Under the pieces are notes generated by a model. It saw only the letters and a program-made list of their open reading frames with translations. It ran no database searches and was not told the origin of the DNA. The translations under genes were made by a program, and so were the position numbers. A DNA stretch of 64,000 nt from Ectopseudomonas mendocina (GTDB lineage: Bacteria > Pseudomonadota > Gammaproteobacteria > Pseudomonadales > Pseudomonadaceae), in the NCBI RefSeq assembly GCF_008041835.1, contig NZ_VRYE01000014.1, positions 1-64,000 on the forward strand. Direction: 5' to 3'. Positions within the stretch are counted from its first letter, which is position 1. Each line of letters opens with the position of its first letter. Shown here one piece after another: positions 26,966-35,607 of the stretch.

Positions 26966-28156
26966 TCAGGCGACCGCGTTGGCGGGCCGCAGCGAGTAGG
27001 TCTTGAGCTGCTCGGCAAACTCACGCAGTGACTGGATACCGCTAGCCTCGGCCTCGTGCACCCACTGCTTCATGGCTTCGAGCATGTCGTGGCCGTTGCT
27101 GCTGGTCTTGACCCAGATCTGCTGCAGCGCCAGGCGCTTCTCGTAGATCACCTTGAGTGCCTGACTTTGCGCCAGCATATCGGCGATGTGCGCGTGATGC
27201 TGCTCTTCCAGCAGGCTCGGTTCACGCGACAGCAGACGTTTTGCACGACGGAAAAGGTGACGAACGGACTCGTCGGCCTTGGCCACTTCCTGCTTGACCA
27301 ACGGCACGATCACCAACTTGCGGTACTGCGCCATGATCTGGAAACGGTTGTTGAGGATGGCCATGGCGGTGTCCATGTCCAGGCTGGCTTTGCCCTCGAC
27401 CCGATGGGCGATGGGCGCGACACGCTGCACCTGAGCCAGGCCGAAGAAGCTGAACAGCTTGATCCAGGCCCAGCCCATATCGAACTCCCACTTCTTCACC
27501 GACAACTTGGCGCTGTTGGGGTAGGTGTGGTGGTTGTTGTGCAGTTCCTCACCGCCGATCAGGATGCCCCAGGGCACCAGGTTGGTGGCGGCGTCGCGGC
27601 ATTCGAAGTTGCGATAGCCGACAGCGTGACCAAGACCGTTGATGACGCCTGCGGCCCATACCGGAATCCACATCATCTGGATTGCCCAGACGGTCATGCC
27701 AAGTACGCCGAACAGCGCCAGGTCGATGATCGCCATCAACGTCACGCCGCCAATCGGATAGCGGCTGTAGACATTGCGCTCGATCCAGTCATCCGGGCAG
27801 TTCTTGCCGTAGATACGCAGGGTTTCCTGGTTCTTCGCCTCTTCCTGATAGAGTTCGGCACCTTTGCGCAGTACGGTGCCCAGACCTTTGATGACCGGAC
27901 TATGCGGGTCATCGACGGTTTCGCACTTGGCGTGATGCTTGCGGTGAATCGCGGTCCACTCGCGAGTGTTCTGACCCGTGGTCAACCACAGCCAGAAACG
28001 GAAGAAATGCTTGAGCGCAGGATGCAGCTCCAGCGCACGGTGCGCGGAGTAGCGGTGCAGGTAGACGGTGACGCTGACGATGGTGACATGCGTCATCAGC
28101 AGAGTGACTGCCACCAATTGCCAGACCGACAGGTCGAGTAAACCGTTGTACCACAT
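26966..28156 (-). CDS. desA: Membrane fatty-acid delta-9 desaturase
   Basis: This di-iron enzyme puts a double bond into membrane acyl chains. The three histidine boxes are visible: HRYSAH (34-39), HRKHH (71-75) and HNNHH (206-210), set among four membrane segments, with a soluble C-terminal coiled extension. Length is 396 residues. In P. aeruginosa I recall desA (PA0286) lying divergent from a PAS-GGDEF-EAL gene (PA0285), exactly the arrangement here. That favours DesA over the acyl-CoA desaturase DesB, though both are similar in size and motifs. A palindrome at 28187-28209 lies before the start. Confidence 0.88.
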   Translation of the reverse strand: MWYNGLLDLSVWQLVAVTLLMTHVTIVSVTVYLHRYSAHRALELHPALKHFFRFWLWLTTGQNTREWTAIHRKHHAKCETVDDPHSPVIKGLGTVLRKGAELYQEEAKNQETLRIYGKNCPDDWIERNVYSRYPIGGVTLMAIIDLALFGVLGMTVWAIQMMWIPVWAAGVINGLGHAVGYRNFECRDAATNLVPWGILIGGEELHNNHHTYPNSAKLSVKKWEFDMGWAWIKLFSFFGLAQVQRVAPIAHRVEGKASLDMDTAMAILNNRFQIMAQYRKLVIVPLVKQEVAKADESVRHLFRRAKRLLSREPSLLEEQHHAHIADMLAQSQALKVIYEKRLALQQIWVKTSSNGHDMLEAMKQWVHEAEASGIQSLREFAEQLKTYSLRPANAVA

Positions 28157-28186
28157 GAGTGCCGTTGCCTCTTGATAGGTGTAAGC

Positions 28187-28209
28187 AGTTTGTCCTACAA
28201 GGACAAACT
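28187..28209. promoter_or_regulatory. Perfect palindrome in the desA / GGDEF-EAL divergent region
   Basis: AGTTTGTCCT and AGGACAAACT are perfect ten-base arms around ACA, 31 bases upstream of the desaturase start. The shape and position suggest an operator for a TetR-like or other dimeric regulator. It is not a terminator, as it lies before both genes. Confidence 0.65.
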
Positions 28210-28317
28210 TATTGCATTATCCCTGAGCCATGTCAGAAAACCAGGTGGTCTTTTAGATGAGAATGTTTCAGCAGTGAAGCATATATACTGGCCAGCATTT
28301 ACAGGGAGCACTGCCGC

Positions 28318-30621
28318 TTGCCCATGCGTATCGACATCGCCGCCTTGCGTCTGACCTTGGGCTACCTCCTGCTCGCCGCTCTGTGGATTCTTTTCAGCGA
28401 CCATCTGTTGACCGCCCTGGGCCTGTCCGTGACGCAGCAGGAGCACGTGCAATCCCTCAAGGGCCTGTTGTTCGTCGCGCTCACCAGTTCGCTGCTCTAC
28501 TTGGTGCTGCACCGCTATGCCCTGCAGTACCGCCGCGCACGCCTGGAACTGGCCAGTAACGAGGAGCGTCTGCGCCTGGCGTTGGATGCCACGCGCGATG
28601 GCCTGTGGGATTGGGACGTGTCCAGACGCAAGGTATTCTTCTCCGAGAGCTACGCCAGGCTCCTCGGCCTCACTCCGCAAACCCTGGGCGATACCCGCGA
28701 AGACTGGGCCGCGCGCCTGCATCCGGATGACATGGAGCGCGCGCTGCATACGCTCAACACCGAGTTCAACGAACAGCACTACGACAACATCTATCGCCTG
28801 CGCCATGCCGATGGCAGCTATCGCTGGATTCACTCGCGCGGTCGCCTGCTGCGTGACGAAAACGGCCAACCACAGCGCTTCATCGGCATCGCCAGCGACA
28901 TCACCCAGCAACGCGCCATCGACGACAGCATGCGCCAGGCCGCAGCGGTGTTCGATGCCACCCAGGAAGGGGTACTGGTTACCGATGCCGAACAACGCAT
29001 CGTTCACGTCAACCCGGCCTTCAGCCGCATCACCGGTTACAGCAGCGAGGAAATCCTCGGTCAGCACCCCGGCCTGCTCAAATCCGGCCGTCATGACACC
29101 GCCTTCTACCAGAGCCTGTGGCACGCCCTGCAGAACCGCGGCGCCTGGAGTGGCGAGGTGTGGAACCGACGCAAGAGCGGCGAAATCTACCCACAGTGGC
29201 AATGCATCCGCGTCATCCACGACGCGCAGGGGCGCGTCAGCCATTACGTGGCGGTGTTCTCCGACATCACGGCGCTCAAGCGTTCGCAGCGTGAGCTGGA
29301 TTACCTGGCCCACCACGATCCGCTGAGCAACCTGCCCAATCGCCTGCTGTTCACCGAGCGCGTCGCCCATGCACTGGAGCGCAGCAAGATCGAGGAACTG
29401 CGCGGCGCAGTGCTGCTGATCGACCTCGACCACTTCAAGCACATCAACGAAAGCCTCGGTCACAACGTCGGCGATCTGCTGCTCAAAGGCGTTGGCGAGC
29501 GCCTGCAGGACGATCTGCCTGCCGGCTGCACCCTGGCCCGGCTGGGCGGCGACGAGTTCGGCCTGCTCAGCGAAAATTGCGCCGACGCCGCTCAGGCAGC
29601 TGAGCTTGCACAACGCCTGCTGCGCAGCCTGGAAACGTTCTTTCACCTCGACGGTCACGAGCTCTACATTGGCGCCAGCATCGGCATCAGCCTGTTCCCC
29701 GAAGATGCCGATAGCGTCGAGCAGATCCTGCGTAACGCCGACTCGGCGCTGTTCAAGGCCAAGAGCAGCGGCCGTGAAGGCTATGCCTTCTACGTGCAGG
29801 AGCTGACCGATTACGCCCGTCAGCGCGTGGAACTGGCCAGCAGCCTGCGCCATGCCCTGGACAATGACGAGCTACGCGTTTACTACCAGCCGCTGCATAA
29901 CCTGGGTGCCGGTAGCCAGGTAGGCATGGAGGCACTGGTGCGCTGGCAGCACCCGCAACGTGGGCTGATTGCGCCTGGCGAATTCATCCCGATTGCCGAG
30001 GACAACGGCATGATCGGCGCCATCGATACCTGGGTACTGGAGCAGGCCTGCCGCCAGATGGTGCGCTGGAACGCCGAAGGTCGTGGACTGAGTTTCGTCG
30101 CGGTGAACGTCTCCAGCCGTCTGTTCAGCCGCGGTGAACTCGATATAAAAGTGGCGCAGGTACTGGCAGAAACAGGCCTGCCGCCCGAGCAGCTGGAGCT
30201 GGAAGTCACCGAGAGCGCCATCATGGGAGACCCGGATGCAGCGCAGAAACTGCTCATCAGCCTGCGCGCCCTGGGCGTGCGCCTGGCCATTGACGACTTC
30301 GGCACCGGCTACAGCTCCCTGGCGCGTCTCAAGCGTCTGCCCGTGGACAAGCTCAAGCTCGACCAGAGCTTCGTGCGTGGCCTGCCTGACGACCCGGAGG
30401 ATGCCGCCATCGCCCGCGCAGTGATCGCTCTGGGCAAGAGCCTGGGCCTCAAGGTTCTCGCCGAAGGTATCGAACAACCCGCTCAAGCCGCCTTCCTGCG
30501 CGAGCTAGGCTGCAATTACGGCCAAGGCTACCACTTCGGCCGTCCACAACCTGTAGCCAGAGCCGTCGACGCCACTACACTGAGCGAAGCGAAGGATAGC
30601 CCGTCCAGCACCAGGAGCTGA
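28318..30621 (+). CDS. PAS-PAS-GGDEF-EAL cyclic-di-GMP enzyme, membrane-anchored
   Basis: Two membrane helices (about 7-30 and 45-63) are followed by two PAS domains (about 78-200 and 205-325), a GGDEF domain with LARLGGDEFGLL, and an EAL domain with MEALVRW, VNVSSRL, LEVTES, IDDFGTGYSSL, KLDQSFV and EGIEQ. The catalytic set for phosphodiesterase is complete. The GGDEF site also looks intact but lacks an RxxD inhibition site, so net activity cannot be told. The TTG at 28318 has AGGGAG nine bases upstream; an ATG follows at 28324. It heads a six-gene signalling operon, with the next gene two bases away. Confidence 0.92.
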   Translation: MPMRIDIAALRLTLGYLLLAALWILFSDHLLTALGLSVTQQEHVQSLKGLLFVALTSSLLYLVLHRYALQYRRARLELASNEERLRLALDATRDGLWDWDVSRRKVFFSESYARLLGLTPQTLGDTREDWAARLHPDDMERALHTLNTEFNEQHYDNIYRLRHADGSYRWIHSRGRLLRDENGQPQRFIGIASDITQQRAIDDSMRQAAAVFDATQEGVLVTDAEQRIVHVNPAFSRITGYSSEEILGQHPGLLKSGRHDTAFYQSLWHALQNRGAWSGEVWNRRKSGEIYPQWQCIRVIHDAQGRVSHYVAVFSDITALKRSQRELDYLAHHDPLSNLPNRLLFTERVAHALERSKIEELRGAVLLIDLDHFKHINESLGHNVGDLLLKGVGERLQDDLPAGCTLARLGGDEFGLLSENCADAAQAAELAQRLLRSLETFFHLDGHELYIGASIGISLFPEDADSVEQILRNADSALFKAKSSGREGYAFYVQELTDYARQRVELASSLRHALDNDELRVYYQPLHNLGAGSQVGMEALVRWQHPQRGLIAPGEFIPIAEDNGMIGAIDTWVLEQACRQMVRWNAEGRGLSFVAVNVSSRLFSRGELDIKVAQVLAETGLPPEQLELEVTESAIMGDPDAAQKLLISLRALGVRLAIDDFGTGYSSLARLKRLPVDKLKLDQSFVRGLPDDPEDAAIARAVIALGKSLGLKVLAEGIEQPAQAAFLRELGCNYGQGYHFGRPQPVARAVDATTLSEAKDSPSSTRS

Positions 30622-30623
30622 GC

Positions 30624-31745
30624 ATGCGTGTGCTGATTCTCGAAGACGATCCCTGGATCGCCGATCTCCTCAAGCAGATCGTACTGAGCCTGCGCCCAGG
30701 CGCTCGCGTCGACTGCCAGGTGCGCGTGGCAGACGCCATCTCGGCCTGGCAGCGCGAACCGGCACAACTGGTGATCGCCGACTGGAACCTGCCGGACGGC
30801 AGCGGCACTCTGCTGTTGCAGGCGGTACGCAGCCAGGACCCTGAGGTGGCGCTGGTGATGATCACCGCGCGCGCCGACCGCGGCAGCGTACTCGAGGTGC
30901 GCGCCCTGGGCATCAACGCCTTTATCAGCAAACCCTTCCAGGTACCCAAGGTTCTGGACTGCCTGCACCGCCTGTTACCCGACGATGATGAGCCGCACGT
31001 AGCGGCAGCCCACGACGAGGACTTTCTTCACCATCTCGTTGCCTTGCCCGATGAGGAGCTCGATCTGCCACTGCATGACGAGCTCTTTCAGCAACTGCGC
31101 GACATCACGGCAGCACCCGGTACCTTGGAGCAACTCGGCGAACACTGGCAGCAGGACCCAGCCGTGCAGGCGCGGCTGATCGCTGCGGCCAACAGCAGCC
31201 TCTACAACAGCACCGGACAGCCCTGCGTCAGCCTGCCCGATGCCGTGCGCCGACTGGGCGCAGCCACCGCGCTGAATCTGATTCAGGGCCTGGCGCTACG
31301 CCCGGCAGCCAGCCTGCAGGACGCCGACCTGAGAACCCTGGGCCAGAATCTGATGCAGACGCAGTTGGACCTGCGGCACAAGGTCGGTGCACTGGCCAAA
31401 GCCTGTCAGCTAGACCCGGCACCCCTGCACAGCGCTGCCCTGCTACAACGCATGGGCGAGCTGGCCGTGCTGCAGCAGGCGCAGATCTGGCGCAACCGCG
31501 GTCTGCCGTTGAGCGAGGAACAAGTGCAACAAGCGCTGCGCCAATACAGCGGCGAACTGGCCAACCGCCTCAAGGCAAATTGGCGTTTGCCCATCGGGCT
31601 GCGTGAACTGATCGGCGCCTGTTACGGCCTGGCTCCCGGCAATACGCGCCGCGAGCCGATTCTCATGCGCCTGGCCAGCGTCGAACAGCAGAACGCCGAT
31701 AGTCAGGAAGTACAGCGCCTGCGCCGCCTGGCCGGGCTGAGCTGA
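30624..31745 (+). CDS. Response regulator with REC and HDOD domains
   Basis: The 373-residue protein has a receiver domain (1-120) with LILEDD, phosphoacceptor Asp53 in VIADWNLPDGSG and the lysine in FISKPFQ. A HDOD domain (about 140-360) follows. HDOD is a catalytically silent relative of HD phosphohydrolases, found in signalling proteins linked to cyclic-di-GMP and motility. The gene starts two bases after the preceding stop and ends ten bases before the large kinase, so it is part of the same operon. Its output is unknown; it has no DNA-binding domain. Confidence 0.85.
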   Translation: MRVLILEDDPWIADLLKQIVLSLRPGARVDCQVRVADAISAWQREPAQLVIADWNLPDGSGTLLLQAVRSQDPEVALVMITARADRGSVLEVRALGINAFISKPFQVPKVLDCLHRLLPDDDEPHVAAAHDEDFLHHLVALPDEELDLPLHDELFQQLRDITAAPGTLEQLGEHWQQDPAVQARLIAAANSSLYNSTGQPCVSLPDAVRRLGAATALNLIQGLALRPAASLQDADLRTLGQNLMQTQLDLRHKVGALAKACQLDPAPLHSAALLQRMGELAVLQQAQIWRNRGLPLSEEQVQQALRQYSGELANRLKANWRLPIGLRELIGACYGLAPGNTRREPILMRLASVEQQNADSQEVQRLRRLAGLS

Positions 31746-31755
31746 GGCGCGACGA

Positions 31756-34700
31756 ATGAGTAAACCGAGGCTGAGTAATCGCTGGTTCGGTCAATTCAAT
31801 GCCAGTGGCCGGGACGCCGGCCGCTGGGACGCCGGCCGCTGGATAGTCATCGGTGGCAGCCTGTGTCTGGCGCTGTTCTTCGCCTTTCTCGGGCGCCAGG
31901 CGCTGAACGAGCGCGAAGCGCTATGGCAACTGCAGATCAGCAAACAGGCAGACATCCAGCGCATGGCCCTGAACAGCACCCAGTATGGGCTGCAGGAACG
32001 CGCGCAGTTGCTGGCGGAAACCATCGCTGCCGATGCCTGGGTGACGGAGCTGGTGCGCCAGGCTCACGCCCTGCCGGCGAGCGATCCGCAAAGCCTGGCC
32101 AGCATCCGCAGTCAGCTCTACACCCGCCTGGCGCCGCGCTGGCGCAACCTGCAGGCGCACCAGCCGTTTCGGCTGTACGTGCACCTGGCGCCAGACGTGA
32201 AGGTGCTGCTGCGCGTGCACGAACCCGAGCACTTTGGCGACCTGCAGATTGGCTGGCGCCCGATGGTGCTGGAGGCGCTGCGCAGCGCCAGGAGCCAGGC
32301 CGGTCTGGGTCTGACCCGCGGCAGCGTCGGCATGAGCGCCATTGTCCCGTTGCAGGCCGAGAGCAACAACGGACCCCAACAGGTCGGCGCCATCGAAGTG
32401 GCAATGGGCGTGCTCGAGGATCTTGCCCAACTGGACCGCGAGTTCGACAGCGGTGTGGCCCTGCTGCTGCGCGACGACCTGCTGCTGAGTTCGGACAGCG
32501 GCGAAGAACTACGCGGCCTGCCCGGCGATACCCAGCGCTGGCAGTTGATGGATCATTCGCGGCCCCAGGTCCTGGCCTGGCAACAGCAACAGCGACTGCC
32601 CGCCCCGAGCGAGGGCGATAGCGTGCGCCTGCTGGACGATGGCGAACGCCATTATCTGGTCAATCAGGTGGCGCTGAGCAGCTACCGGCAACGTCACGAC
32701 CCCAGCGCAGCGCCTCTGGCGGTCGCACTGATCTGGCACGACGTCAGCGATCAGTTCAACCTGCACCGCAGCGACAAGCGCTGGCTGGTGATCAAATGGC
32801 TGCTCGCCTGGTGCGGCGCCGAGGCCCTGCTGCTGGTTCTGCTGCGCAGCACCCGGCGCAGCACGCAGCGCTTGATGCAGCGCCAGCAGGCGGCGCTGCG
32901 TGCGCTCAACGAGATCGCTACGCTGCCCAGCCTGAGCCGCACCGAGCAACTGCGCCAGGCGCTGCGCCTGGGCGCGGAGCATTTCGGCATGCCGCTGGGC
33001 ATCATCAGCCGTATCCAGGGCGAGCAGTACCAGGTGCTGGTACAGGTATCTCCCGACGACGCCCTCAGCGACGGCCAACTGTTCGAACTGGGCGACACCT
33101 ACTGCAGCCTAGCCTTGCAGCACAACGATGTGCTGGCCATCACCCATATGACCGACTCGCCACACAGGCACCACCCCTGTTATCGCCAGTTCGCCCTGGA
33201 AAGCTATATCGGCACCGTCGTGCGCGTGGGCGGCAAGCCATTCGGCACCCTGGCCTTCGCCAACCCCGAGCGACGCAGGCAGCCATTCGATGACGCCGAC
33301 CGCGACTTCCTCGGTTTGTTCGCCCGCTGGGTCGGCGCCATTCTGGAACGCCAGCAGCAGGAGCACGCCGTGCGCGCGGCACGCGCCTATCTGCAAGCGG
33401 TGCTGGACTCGGCCACCGGGGTATCGATCATCGCCACCGATGCCGACGGCACCATCAGCCTGTTCAATTCCGGCGCCGAGCGTCTGCTCGGCTACAGCGC
33501 CGAGGAGATGATCGGACAGCGGACTCCGGCAATGCTTCATCTCGCGGACGAAATCCAGACCCGGGCCCGCGAGCTCAGCGAGTTCGCCGGCCACCCGCTG
33601 GAGAGCTTCGAAGCCTTAGTACACAACGCCCGTGGCGGCGAGCCGGAAACCCGCCAGTGGACCTATCGCCACAAGGACGGCAGCCTGCGCCAGGTCAACC
33701 TCACCGTCAGCGCCATGTTCGACGAGAGTAGCCAGATCAACGGCTTTCTCGGCATCGCCAGCGATATCAGCGAGTTGCAACAGGCCACCCGCGCCTTGCA
33801 GAAGAGCGAGAGCCGCTTCCGCGGCCTGGTGGCCAACCTGCCTGGTGTGGTGTATCGCTGCGCCAACGACGCCGACTGGAGCATGCGCTACATCAGCGAT
33901 GAAATTGCCAACCTCAGCGGTTACCCGGCCAGCGACTTCATCGACAACCAGGTGCGCAGCTTTTCCAGCATCGTGCATCCCGACGACCTGGCCATCACCT
34001 ACCGTATCGGCGAGGCCATCGCGCGCCAGGAAAGGTTCGAGCTCACCTACCGCCTGCGCCATGCCGATGGCCATAACGTCTGGGTGCGCGAGAAAGGCCG
34101 TGGCGAATACAACAGCCACGGCAGGCTGTTGTGGGTCGACGGTTTCATCTGGGACATCAGCGAACGCCAGGCCATGGAGGACGAACTGCGCCTGAGCCAA
34201 CAGCGTTTTCTCAATGCCTTCAATACCGCGCCACAGGGCATGGCACTGGTCAGCCCGGACGGCCGCTGGCTGGAGGTTAACGACGAGCTGTGCCGCATGC
34301 TCGGCTACGACCGCGAAGAGCTGCTGGCCTGTACCTACCAGCAGGTCACCCATCCCGATGATCTCGATGCCGATCGGCAGAACGTCGCCGATCTGCTGGC
34401 CGGGCGGATCAACGCCTATCAGATGGAGAAACGCTACCTGGACAAGCAGGGACGCACGCTGTGGGTACTGCTCAGCGTGTCGCTGGTACGTGACGGCGAG
34501 GGTCGGCCTGTGCATTTCGTCTCGCAGATTCAGGATTTCAGTGATCGTGTCGCTGCCGAGCGCGCGGTGCGCGAGCGCGAGCATTACCTCAGTACCCTGC
34601 TCGACAACGTGGTCGACGCCATCGTCACCATCGATGAACAGGGCCGCATCGAGACCTTCAACCATGCGGCCGAAGCGATATTCGGCTATCGCCAGCCCGA

Positions 34701-35607
34701 GGTCGCCGGTCAGAGCATCACCCAACTGGTTCCGCACCTGGCGAGCGACTTACTGCGGCAGGGCTGCGCCATCAACCAGCTCGGCGAAATGGAAGGCCTG
34801 CGTCAGGATGGTGAATGCTTCCCCATAGAGCTGGCGATGTCACAGATCAGCCACCAGGGGCAGCGCCGCTTTATCGCGGTGATCCGCGACATCGCCGAGC
34901 GCAAGCGCACCGAACAGATGAAGAACGAGTTCATCTCCACCGTCAGCCACGAACTGCGCACCCCGCTCACCGCCATCGCCGGCTCACTCGGCCTGATCAA
35001 TGGCGGCGCCCTTGGCGCGGTGCCGGAGCAGATGCAGCAGATGCTGGAAATTGCCCAGAGCAACAGCCAGCGCCTGCGCAAGCTGATCGACGACCTGCTG
35101 GACATCGACAAGCTGGCCGCCGGCAAGATGCGCTTCGATCTGCAGCCGTTAGCCCTGCGCCCACTGCTGGAGCAGGCGCTGCGCAGCAACCAGCCCTATG
35201 CCGAGCACCACCGGGTGCAACTGCTGCTACTGCCGGGCATCAATTGCCAGGTATATGCCGATGCCCAGCGCCTGGAGCAGGTGCTGGCCAACCTGCTGGC
35301 CAATGCCGCCAAGTTTTCTGCCGCCGGACAGAGCGTGGAGCTGGCAGCCGTGCCCACGGACGGCTGGGTACGCATCAGCGTGCGAGACCAGGGCCAGGGC
35401 ATCGCGCAAGACTTCAAGCCGCGCATCTTCAGCAAATTTTCTCAGGCCGATGCCGGCGACACCCGCCGCCAGGGCGGCACAGGCCTGGGCCTGGCGATCA
35501 GCAAGGAGCTCATCGAACACATGGGTGGCCGTATCGGCTTCGACTCCGTGGAGGGGCAAGGCAGCACCTTCTGGCTGGAGCTGCCGCAAGTCGGGGTGCA
35601 GCCATGA
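31756..35607 (+). CDS. Membrane sensor histidine kinase with GAF and four PAS domains
   Basis: The 1283-residue kinase starts with a membrane helix (about 29-48), a large periplasmic sensor (about 50-340) and a second helix (about 345-365). A GAF domain (about 390-540) and four PAS domains (about 545-675, 680-810, 815-940, 945-1055) follow. The kinase core has STVSHELRTP with His1065, N box LLANAAKFSA, and G boxes RDQGQGIA and GGTGLGLAISKELIEHMGG. There is no receiver domain. Its core is closely similar to that of the next gene, implying duplication. The stop overlaps the next start as ATGA. Confidence 0.92.
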   Translation: MSKPRLSNRWFGQFNASGRDAGRWDAGRWIVIGGSLCLALFFAFLGRQALNEREALWQLQISKQADIQRMALNSTQYGLQERAQLLAETIAADAWVTELVRQAHALPASDPQSLASIRSQLYTRLAPRWRNLQAHQPFRLYVHLAPDVKVLLRVHEPEHFGDLQIGWRPMVLEALRSARSQAGLGLTRGSVGMSAIVPLQAESNNGPQQVGAIEVAMGVLEDLAQLDREFDSGVALLLRDDLLLSSDSGEELRGLPGDTQRWQLMDHSRPQVLAWQQQQRLPAPSEGDSVRLLDDGERHYLVNQVALSSYRQRHDPSAAPLAVALIWHDVSDQFNLHRSDKRWLVIKWLLAWCGAEALLLVLLRSTRRSTQRLMQRQQAALRALNEIATLPSLSRTEQLRQALRLGAEHFGMPLGIISRIQGEQYQVLVQVSPDDALSDGQLFELGDTYCSLALQHNDVLAITHMTDSPHRHHPCYRQFALESYIGTVVRVGGKPFGTLAFANPERRRQPFDDADRDFLGLFARWVGAILERQQQEHAVRAARAYLQAVLDSATGVSIIATDADGTISLFNSGAERLLGYSAEEMIGQRTPAMLHLADEIQTRARELSEFAGHPLESFEALVHNARGGEPETRQWTYRHKDGSLRQVNLTVSAMFDESSQINGFLGIASDISELQQATRALQKSESRFRGLVANLPGVVYRCANDADWSMRYISDEIANLSGYPASDFIDNQVRSFSSIVHPDDLAITYRIGEAIARQERFELTYRLRHADGHNVWVREKGRGEYNSHGRLLWVDGFIWDISERQAMEDELRLSQQRFLNAFNTAPQGMALVSPDGRWLEVNDELCRMLGYDREELLACTYQQVTHPDDLDADRQNVADLLAGRINAYQMEKRYLDKQGRTLWVLLSVSLVRDGEGRPVHFVSQIQDFSDRVAAERAVREREHYLSTLLDNVVDAIVTIDEQGRIETFNHAAEAIFGYRQPEVAGQSITQLVPHLASDLLRQGCAINQLGEMEGLRQDGECFPIELAMSQISHQGQRRFIAVIRDIAERKRTEQMKNEFISTVSHELRTPLTAIAGSLGLINGGALGAVPEQMQQMLEIAQSNSQRLRKLIDDLLDIDKLAAGKMRFDLQPLALRPLLEQALRSNQPYAEHHRVQLLLLPGINCQVYADAQRLEQVLANLLANAAKFSAAGQSVELAAVPTDGWVRISVRDQGQGIAQDFKPRIFSKFSQADAGDTRRQGGTGLGLAISKELIEHMGGRIGFDSVEGQGSTFWLELPQVGVQP

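Noticed and set aside
27056..28141. 361-codon plus-strand frame opposite desA
   Set aside because: The minus strand has three histidine boxes of a desaturase; the plus frame has no recognisable feature.
26966..28156. Desaturase as acyl-CoA desaturase DesB
   Set aside because: The motifs do not separate the two types, but the divergent PAS-GGDEF-EAL neighbour matches the desA locus I recall, and no desC or desT gene is adjacent.
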